Part shown: positions 22,750 to 27,609 of the stretch, piece after piece
How positions within the stretch are numbered: the first letter of the stretch is position 1
Layout of the letters: each line of letters starts with the position of its first letter
The notes under the pieces: generated by a model
Seen by the model: only the letters and a program-made list of their open reading frames with translations
The model's database searches: none
Told to the model about the DNA's origin: nothing
Translations under genes and position numbers: made by a program
Assembly: GCA_028818385.1 (NCBI GenBank)
Contig: JAPPNY010000069.1
Coordinates: forward strand, 1 to 27,609
DNA from: Spirochaetaceae bacterium
GTDB taxonomy: Bacteria; Spirochaetota; Spirochaetia; SZUA-6; Bin103
Direction of reading: 5' to 3'
Length of the DNA: 27,609 nt

Positions 22750-23922
22750 ATGCAGCGCCTGCGCCTGTTCGTGTTCACCGTCAGCCACTTCTGCGTCGAC
22801 TCCTACGCGTCCATGCTCACCCCGGCGCTGCCGTTCGTGCGCGACCGGCTGGGGCTGACCTTCGCCCAGATCGGCCTGCTCGGCTCCTTCGTGCAGATCA
22901 GCAACCTCGGCCAGCCGCTGCTGGGCATCCTGGGCGACTACCTGCGCGGGCGCTGGCTGATCTTCGTCGGCATCGCGCTGGCGGCGGTGTTCGCGCCGCT
23001 GCTCGGCGTGGCGCCCAGCTTCGCCTGGCTGGTGCCCTGCGTGATGCTGGCCGGCCTGGGCGTCTCCGCCTTCCATCCCTCGGGCTTCGCGCTGGCCGGC
23101 GACCTGTCGGGCGACCGCCGCGCCTTCGGGCTGGCGCTGTTCATCTTCGGCGGGACGGCGGCGCTGGGCTTCACGCCGCTGTGGGTGCCGGCGCTGGTGA
23201 CCACGCTGGGGATGGGGTGGCTGCCGCTGGCGACGATCCCGGGACTGCTGATGCTGCCGTTCGTGATCGCCATGGTGCCGGCGCGCAGCACGCCGCGCTC
23301 CGCGCTGCCGGAGCGGGTGGCGGAGTTCCGCAGCGCGCTGGCGCCGATCGGGGTGATCGTGGCGACGGTGATCGTGCGCTCGATCGGCGGATTCGGCTTC
23401 GCGTTCTTCCTGCCGCTGCTCGGCCAGGAGCGGGGGCTGTCGCCGCTGGTCTGGGGGCTGCAACTCGCCGTCTACAACCTGTCCGGGGTGGTGGGCAGCC
23501 TGATCCTGGGGTACCTGGCCGACCGGCGGGATCCCAAGCCGCTGGTGCTGGCGTCGCTGGTGTTGGCGACGCCGTTCATGTTCCTGGCCCTGAACGCCGA
23601 CGGGGTGGCGGCGCTGGTGTTGCTGGCGGTCGGCGGCACCATGGCGTTCGCCTCCAACTCGATCATGGTGGCGATGGCGCAGCAGCGCGCGCCGGCCAAC
23701 GCCGGCTTCGTGTCCAGCCTGCCGGGCGGCTTCAGTTGGGGGGTGGCCGGGCTCACCATGCCGCTGTTCGGGCTGATCGCCGACGCCTCCGGGGTGCTTG
23801 CGGCGATGCGCATCCTGGCGGTGCTGCCGCTGGCCGCGGCGGTGGTGGGGCTGCTGCTGCCGCGGCAGGGGGCCAGGCGGCAGGAGCTGCAGCCGGCCGG
23901 CGCCGGGGCCGCGCGTGGCTGA
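22750..23922 (+). CDS. MFS transporter, Fsr (fosmidomycin resistance)-like
   Basis: The 390-residue integral membrane protein has about 12 hydrophobic segments. The N-terminus (VFTVSHFCVDSYASMLTPAL) and LLGSFVQISNLGQPLLGILG, followed by LAGLGVSAFHPSGFALAG, match the Fsr/NarK-like branch of the major facilitator superfamily. A cytoplasmic central loop (ARSTPRSALPERVAEF) separates the two halves. It is likely a proton-driven exporter of small molecules; the substrate is unknown. ATG 22750 has GGAG a few bases upstream. Its stop overlaps the AICAR transformylase start by 8 nt, so the two are co-transcribed. Confidence 0.88.
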   Translation: MQRLRLFVFTVSHFCVDSYASMLTPALPFVRDRLGLTFAQIGLLGSFVQISNLGQPLLGILGDYLRGRWLIFVGIALAAVFAPLLGVAPSFAWLVPCVMLAGLGVSAFHPSGFALAGDLSGDRRAFGLALFIFGGTAALGFTPLWVPALVTTLGMGWLPLATIPGLLMLPFVIAMVPARSTPRSALPERVAEFRSALAPIGVIVATVIVRSIGGFGFAFFLPLLGQERGLSPLVWGLQLAVYNLSGVVGSLILGYLADRRDPKPLVLASLVLATPFMFLALNADGVAALVLLAVGGTMAFASNSIMVAMAQQRAPANAGFVSSLPGGFSWGVAGLTMPLFGLIADASGVLAAMRILAVLPLAAAVVGLLLPRQGARRQELQPAGAGAARG

Positions 23923-25084
23923 CGGGCCGGCTCAGGTTGGGCTGGCGCTGCGCTACGGCACCAACCCGCACCAGGCGCACGCCCGCACGTGGCTTGAGGG
24001 CGGCCGCCTGCCGTTCGCGGTGCTGAACGGCGCGCCCGGCTACATCAACCTGCTGGACGCCCTGAACGCGTGGCAGCTCGTGCGCGAGCTGCGCGAGGCC
24101 ACCGGGCTGGCGGCGGCAGCGTCCTTCAAGCACGTGAGTCCGGCCGGCGCCGCGGTGGCCGTGCCGCTGTCGGACGCCGAGCGCGCCGCCTGCTTCGCGC
24201 GGGGCGAGCTCAGCGCACCGGCGACCGCCTACGCGCGCGCCCGCGGCACCGACCGCGTCTCCTCCTACGGGGACTGGATCGCGCTCAGCGACCCGGTGGA
24301 CGAGGCCACGGCGCGCCTGATCCGGCCGGAGGTGTCCGACGGCATCATCGCCCCGGGCTACGAGCCGGGGGCGGTGGAGCTGCTGTCGGCCAAGAAGGGC
24401 GGCGGCTACCACGTGCTGGAGATCGACGCCGGCTACCGGCCGCCGGAGCTGGAGCGGCGGACCGTGTTCGGCGTGACCCTGGAGCAGGCGCGCAACGACC
24501 GCGCCTTCGACGCGGACACGCTGGCCGCCGCCGGCCTGCCCGCGGAGGTGGTGCGCGACCTGACCGTGGGGCTGATCGCGCTGAAGTACACGCAGTCCAA
24601 TTCCGTCTGCCTGTGCGCGCACGGGCAGACGATCGGCGTGGCCGCCGGCCAGCAGTCGCGCATCCACTGCACGCGTCTGGCGATCGCCAAGGCGCGCACC
24701 TGGCTGCTGCGCCAGCACCCGCGGGCCCTGGGGTTGCGCTTCCGGCGCGGCGTCCGCAGGCCGGACCGCGACACCGCCGTCGCGTGCTACGTGGAGCGTG
24801 GCCTCACCGGCCCGGACGGGGAGGCGCTCGCCGCCCACCTGGAGGAGCGGCCGGAGCCGATCCCCGCGGACGAGGAGCGGAGCTGGATCGCCGCCTTCCC
24901 GGCGCTGAGCCTGTGCTCGGACGGCTTCTTTCCCAACCGGGACAACGTCGACGTGGCCGGCGGCTTCGGCGTGCGCTCCATCGCACAGCCCGGCGGCTCG
25001 GCCTTCGACGACGCGGTCGAGGCGGCGTGCCGGGATCACGGCATCGCCATGGTCAAGACCGGCACCCGCCTCTTCCACCACTGA
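23915..25084 (+). CDS. Stand-alone AICAR transformylase (PurH C-terminal type)
   Basis: The 389-residue enzyme formylates AICAR with 10-formyl-THF (EC 2.1.2.3), the penultimate step of purine synthesis. It has ALRYGTNPHQ at 11-20, GYINLLDALNAWQLV, and the catalytic Lys72-His73 in SFKHVSPAGA. Further motifs are KYTQSNSVC and, near the C-terminus, SDGFFPNRDNVDVAGGFGV and QPGGSAFDDAV. The N-terminal MGS-like IMP cyclohydrolase domain of bifunctional PurH is entirely absent, so IMP formation must use another protein. Short AICARFT proteins of about 390 residues are a known minor form. GTG 23915 overlaps the MFS gene by 8 nt and puts the first motif at the normal distance from the N-terminus. Confidence 0.9.
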   Translation: MADGPAQVGLALRYGTNPHQAHARTWLEGGRLPFAVLNGAPGYINLLDALNAWQLVRELREATGLAAAASFKHVSPAGAAVAVPLSDAERAACFARGELSAPATAYARARGTDRVSSYGDWIALSDPVDEATARLIRPEVSDGIIAPGYEPGAVELLSAKKGGGYHVLEIDAGYRPPELERRTVFGVTLEQARNDRAFDADTLAAAGLPAEVVRDLTVGLIALKYTQSNSVCLCAHGQTIGVAAGQQSRIHCTRLAIAKARTWLLRQHPRALGLRFRRGVRRPDRDTAVACYVERGLTGPDGEALAAHLEERPEPIPADEERSWIAAFPALSLCSDGFFPNRDNVDVAGGFGVRSIAQPGGSAFDDAVEAACRDHGIAMVKTGTRLFHH

Positions 25085-25150
25085 ACGACGCCGGCAGCGG
25101 CTGATTTGTCCGCCGCGACCCCCGGCCGTACGTTGGGCGCGGTCCATCCG

Positions 25151-26146
25151 ATGGAGTCGATCGTGCATGCCGACCGGGTCGAGAAGCGGTTCGGCGCCAT
25201 CGAGGCGCTGGCCGGCGTCAGCCTGGAGATCGAGCCCGGCATCATCTACGCCCTGCTGGGGCCGAACGGCGCCGGCAAGACCACGCTGATCCGCGTGCTG
25301 GCCACGCTGCTCAAGCCCGACGGCGGCTCGGCCACGGTCGCCGGCATCGACGTCGTGCGCGATCCGGTCGCGGTCCGCGCCCGCATCGGCCTGGCCGGCC
25401 AGTTCGCGGCGGTGGACGAGTACCTGACCGGCCGCGAGGCCGTCGAGATGGTAGGCCGGCTGTACAACCTGAGCGCTCGCGCCGCGCGCGAACGCGCCGC
25501 GGAGGTGCTGGAGCGGATCTCGCTGGCCGCCGACGCCGACCGGCTGGTGCGCACCTATTCGGGCGGCATGAAGCGGCGCCTGGACCTGGCCGCGTCGCTG
25601 GTGGGACGGCCCGACGTGCTGTTTCTGGACGAGCCGACCACCGGCATCGATCCGCGCAGCCGCCTCGAGGTCTGGGACCTGATCCGCGACTTGGTCGGCT
25701 CCGGCACCACCGTCCTCCTGACCACGCAGTATCTGGACGAGGCCGACCAGCTCGCCAACCGGATCGGCGTCATTCACGAGGGCAGGCTCATCAGCGAGGG
25801 CACGGGCAACGAGTTGAAGGACCGGCTCGGCGGCGCGGTGATCCAGGTGGAGGTGCCCGAAGCGGACCGGGAGGCGACGCGCGCGGCCCTGGACGCGGAC
25901 GGCGGCACCGGCGGGATCATCACTCTGCCCGCCCCGGCAGGCTCGCGGTCGCTGGCGGACACGATCCGCAGGCTCGACGCGGCGGGCATCGATCCGACCG
26001 ACATCGGCCTGCGCCGGCCGACGCTGGACGACGTGTTCATCGCCCTCACCGGCCATGGCGCGACGTCCGACGGCAACGGCGCTGCGGACAGGATGCCGGC
26101 CGGCGGGCGCCGCGGCTTCCCGGGCCGCCGCAGGAGACGGGCGTGA
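25151..26146 (+). CDS. ABC transporter ATP-binding protein, DrrA type
   Basis: The 331-residue nucleotide-binding subunit has Walker A GPNGAGKTT at 37-45, Q-loop LAGQFAAVDE, signature YSGGM at 136-140, Walker B FLDEPTTGID from 158, and Gln193 in TTQYLDEADQ in place of the H-loop histidine, a trait of DrrA-like exporters. The C-terminal ~110 residues form the accessory domain typical of that group (PTLDDVFIALTGHG), ending in a basic tail. ATG 25151 gives the standard N-terminus; TTG 25106 would add 15 residues. It is coupled to the permease by a 4-nt overlap and energises export of a hydrophobic compound, identity unknown. Confidence 0.92.
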   Translation: MESIVHADRVEKRFGAIEALAGVSLEIEPGIIYALLGPNGAGKTTLIRVLATLLKPDGGSATVAGIDVVRDPVAVRARIGLAGQFAAVDEYLTGREAVEMVGRLYNLSARAARERAAEVLERISLAADADRLVRTYSGGMKRRLDLAASLVGRPDVLFLDEPTTGIDPRSRLEVWDLIRDLVGSGTTVLLTTQYLDEADQLANRIGVIHEGRLISEGTGNELKDRLGGAVIQVEVPEADREATRAALDADGGTGGIITLPAPAGSRSLADTIRRLDAAGIDPTDIGLRRPTLDDVFIALTGHGATSDGNGAADRMPAGGRRGFPGRRRRRA

Positions 26147-26982
26147 GCGGTGCGGCGCTGCGGCTCGGACGCACCCGCGTCTCGCCGGGCCACGCGGTCA
26201 AGGACACCACGGTCATCATGCGGCGCAACCTGCGGCGTGTCGTGCGCATGCCGCAGCTCCTGCTGTTCGCGACCGTGCAGCCGGTGATGTTCCTGGTCCT
26301 GTTCAACTACGTGTTCGGCGGCGCCGTGGGCCGCTCGATCCCGGCCGCGGCCGGCGGCGACTACCTCAACTGGCTGCTGCCGGGGGTGCTGCTGCAGATG
26401 GCCGCGTTCGGCTCCACCCAGACCGCGATGGGGCTGATCGAAGACCTCAACAAGGGCGTGATCGACCGCTTCCGGTCGCTGCCGATGGCGCGGTCCGCGG
26501 TGCTGGCCGGCCGCACGGTGGCCGATCTGGTGCGCAACGTCTTCGTGCTGGGGCTGGTCCTCGGGCTGGGCTACGCGCTCGGCTTTCGGGCGCAGACCTC
26601 GGTGGTACCGGTGGCTGGCGGGGTGCTGGTGGCGATGATCTTCGGCTTCGCCCTGTCGTGGGTGATGGCCTGCATCGGCCTCGCCGTCAAGAACTCGGAG
26701 GCGGCGCAGCCGGCGGCCATGATTCCGATCTTTCCGCTGGTGTTCGCCAGCTCCGTGTTCGTGCCGACCGGCACGCTGCCGGACTGGCTGCGCGCGTTCG
26801 CCGACCATCAGCCGATCACCCGCACGGCCAACGCCGTGCGCGGCCTGATTCTGGGCGAGGGGGCACTGGCGCCCACTCAGACGGTCGCCGGCGAGGTCAC
26901 GGCTGCGCTGATCTGGGCGCTCGCCATCGTCGTGGCCGCCGCGCCGCTGGCCGTACGCCTCTACCGCCGCGCGGTCAGTTAG
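26143..26982 (+). CDS. ABC transporter permease, DrrB type
   Basis: The 279-residue ABC-2-type membrane subunit has a cytoplasmic N-terminus with MRRNLRRVVRMPQ and about six hydrophobic helices. Conserved stretches include QPVMFLVLFNYVFGGAV, DLNKGVIDRFRSLPMARSAV and SSVFVPTGTLPDWLRAFADH, all hallmarks of DrrB-like exporters. GTG 26143 overlaps the ATPase stop (GTGA), so subunit synthesis is coupled. It is the last gene of this transport operon; no clear terminator follows. Confidence 0.92.
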   Translation: MSGAALRLGRTRVSPGHAVKDTTVIMRRNLRRVVRMPQLLLFATVQPVMFLVLFNYVFGGAVGRSIPAAAGGDYLNWLLPGVLLQMAAFGSTQTAMGLIEDLNKGVIDRFRSLPMARSAVLAGRTVADLVRNVFVLGLVLGLGYALGFRAQTSVVPVAGGVLVAMIFGFALSWVMACIGLAVKNSEAAQPAAMIPIFPLVFASSVFVPTGTLPDWLRAFADHQPITRTANAVRGLILGEGALAPTQTVAGEVTAALIWALAIVVAAAPLAVRLYRRAVS

Positions 26983-27017
26983 CGCCCCAAGACCGTCGCC
27001 TTCGGAACATTTTCGTG

Positions 27018-27023
27018 TATGGT
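27018..27023 (+). promoter_or_regulatory. -10-like TATGGT for the VapB-like gene
   Basis: TATGGT ends 7 nt before ATG 27031, a leaderless arrangement. An ATG inside this hexamer (27019) is in frame but would add only four residues. No clear -35 was seen. Confidence 0.35.
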
Positions 27024-27030
27024 ACCGTGC

Positions 27031-27285
27031 ATGGCAACGAAGACCATCACGCTTGAGCTCGACGCTTACGATAGGCTGAAGGCGGCGAAGCGTCCCGGCG
27101 AGTCGTTCTCCGCCACCGTCCGGCGGGCTCGTTTCGGTCCGGCCGATTCAACCGGGAAGACGATTCTCGCCTTGATGGACGAGCTGACCGTGCGCCCCGT
27201 TGATCGGGAAGCCGTGAAGTACTGGTCATCCGGAGTCGTTGAGGCAAGGACCTCGACGCCGTCGCGACTGGCCAGCCACCAGTGA
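27031..27285 (+). CDS. VapB-like antitoxin (DUF217 type)
   Basis: The 84-residue product opens [20 protein letters not shown], followed by [12 protein letters not shown], the hallmark of the DUF217/VAPB_antitox family. These small DNA-binding proteins neutralise PIN-domain RNases and autorepress their operons. The C-terminal part ([19 protein letters not shown]) fits the toxin-binding tails of such antitoxins. No PIN-domain frame follows; instead two very small ORFs overlap in series, the first sharing GTGA with this stop. It is therefore an orphan, or has an unrecognised partner. GC is lower than in the adjacent transporter operon, suggesting acquisition. Confidence 0.8.
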   Translation: MATKTITLELDAYDRLKAAKRPGESFSATVRRARFGPADSTGKTILALMDELTVRPVDREAVKYWSSGVVEARTSTPSRLASHQ

Positions 27286-27410
27286 AGCTCGTCCATACCG
27301 ACCGCGTTACGGAGCAACTCGACGTGGTCTACGCGACCGAGGACTCCTCGCTGGATCCGATCCTGGCGGAGATAAAGGATGCAGTAAAAGGGAGGCGAAT
27401 TGATGTCTGA
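27282..27410 (+). CDS. Short ORF, antitoxin-tail-like fragment
   Basis: A 42-residue frame runs from a GTG overlapping the VapB-like stop by 4 nt. It contains [20 protein letters not shown], which resembles the C-terminal tails of small antitoxin-type proteins from memory only. The frame is open upstream to 27243 without a start codon, so it could be the truncated end of a longer gene rather than an intact one. It overlaps the next ORF by 8 nt. Confidence 0.35.
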   Translation: MKLVHTDRVTEQLDVVYATEDSSLDPILAEIKDAVKGRRIDV

Positions 27411-27564
27411 CTTTGTAACAAAGTGCCTCATGGGAGAAGCACTGCTTGAGGACATCGACGATTATGTCGACGATTGGCATGACAGCGACAGTGACCTTTC
27501 GATCCATGACTTCTTAGGCATGACTCACCGCGAATACAGTCTGTGGGTCCAAGATCCAAGGTAA
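27403..27564 (+). CDS. Small acidic protein, unknown function
   Basis: The 53-residue product is strongly acidic (EDIDDYVDDWHDSDSDLSIH, then FLGMTHREYSLWV). ATG 27403 has a near-ideal ribosome-binding site, GGAGG, 7 nt upstream. The charge pattern and the final HREYSLWV suggest a real, compact helical protein. It is the last of three overlapping frames beginning with a VapB-like antitoxin, so a toxin-antitoxin-related role is possible, but no catalytic toxin motif is visible. The stop is TAA 27562-27564; the remaining 45 bases hold nothing recognisable. Confidence 0.6.
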   Translation: MSDFVTKCLMGEALLEDIDDYVDDWHDSDSDLSIHDFLGMTHREYSLWVQDPR

Positions 27565-27609
27565 CTGTTCAGGCGTAGGGTAGGTTCGTTCGACAGATTT
27601 CGGCAACCG

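Noticed and set aside
23753..26056. A 767-codon minus-strand open frame opposite the AICAR transformylase and DrrA genes
   Set aside because: Antisense shadow with low-complexity, Arg/Gly/Gln-rich translation; the plus-strand genes have full catalytic motifs.

Overview
The window is about two thirds G+C over most of its length and reads as the chromosome of a Gram-negative bacterium: it encodes an outer-membrane-type polysaccharide export protein with its Wzz-like inner-membrane partner. I cannot name the lineage; an uncultivated high-GC group is plausible. Five genes have a -10-like hexamer 6-7 nt before the start codon and so look leaderless, which suggests a lineage where leaderless mRNAs are common.

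Left block (1-8000): surface polysaccharide synthesis. After a truncated FkbM-type methyltransferase on the minus strand comes a tight plus-strand operon. It encodes a bi-domain (MDR + Gfo/Idh/MocA) oxidoreductase, a heparinase II/III-type protein, a family-4 glycosyltransferase, WecB (UDP-GlcNAc 2-epimerase) and WecC (UDP-ManNAc dehydrogenase). WecB and WecC together make UDP-ManNAcA, so the polymer probably contains this uronic acid.

Middle block (about 7960-14940): an accessory, defence-like island inside the polysaccharide locus. A visibly lower-GC gene encoding a HEPN domain (R-x4-H motif) fused to four zinc ribbons is joined to the 3' end of wecC, whose reading frame runs into it. Next come a gene-poor, hairpin-rich stretch, a degenerate duplicate of 280 bp of wecC, a tiny DUF4160/DUF2442-like hybrid gene and an AAA-like ATPase/PD-(D/E)XK nuclease protein. 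Convergent to these lies a compact three-gene operon: HEPN-like protein, KGGVGR-type MinD/ParA ATPase, and a STAND/ORC-like P-loop ATPase. I do not recognise this trio as a named system; it is the best candidate here for an undescribed conflict system.

Right of the island (14979-20659, minus strand) the polysaccharide theme resumes: a six-SLBB export protein, a Wzz-like chain-length protein, a sugar-phosphate nucleotidyltransferase, and an M24 (Xaa-Pro type) peptidase translationally coupled to the nucleotidyltransferase.

Right block (20666-27000): housekeeping and transport genes. These are an alpha/beta hydrolase divergent from the peptidase by only 6 nt, a small membrane protein (minus strand), an aldo/keto reductase, an Fsr-like MFS transporter, a stand-alone AICAR transformylase (no IMP cyclohydrolase domain) and a DrrA/DrrB-type ABC exporter. 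The last 600 bases drop in GC and hold a VapB-like antitoxin without a recognisable PIN toxin, followed by two very small overlapping ORFs. No tRNA, rRNA, CRISPR array or transposase was seen.
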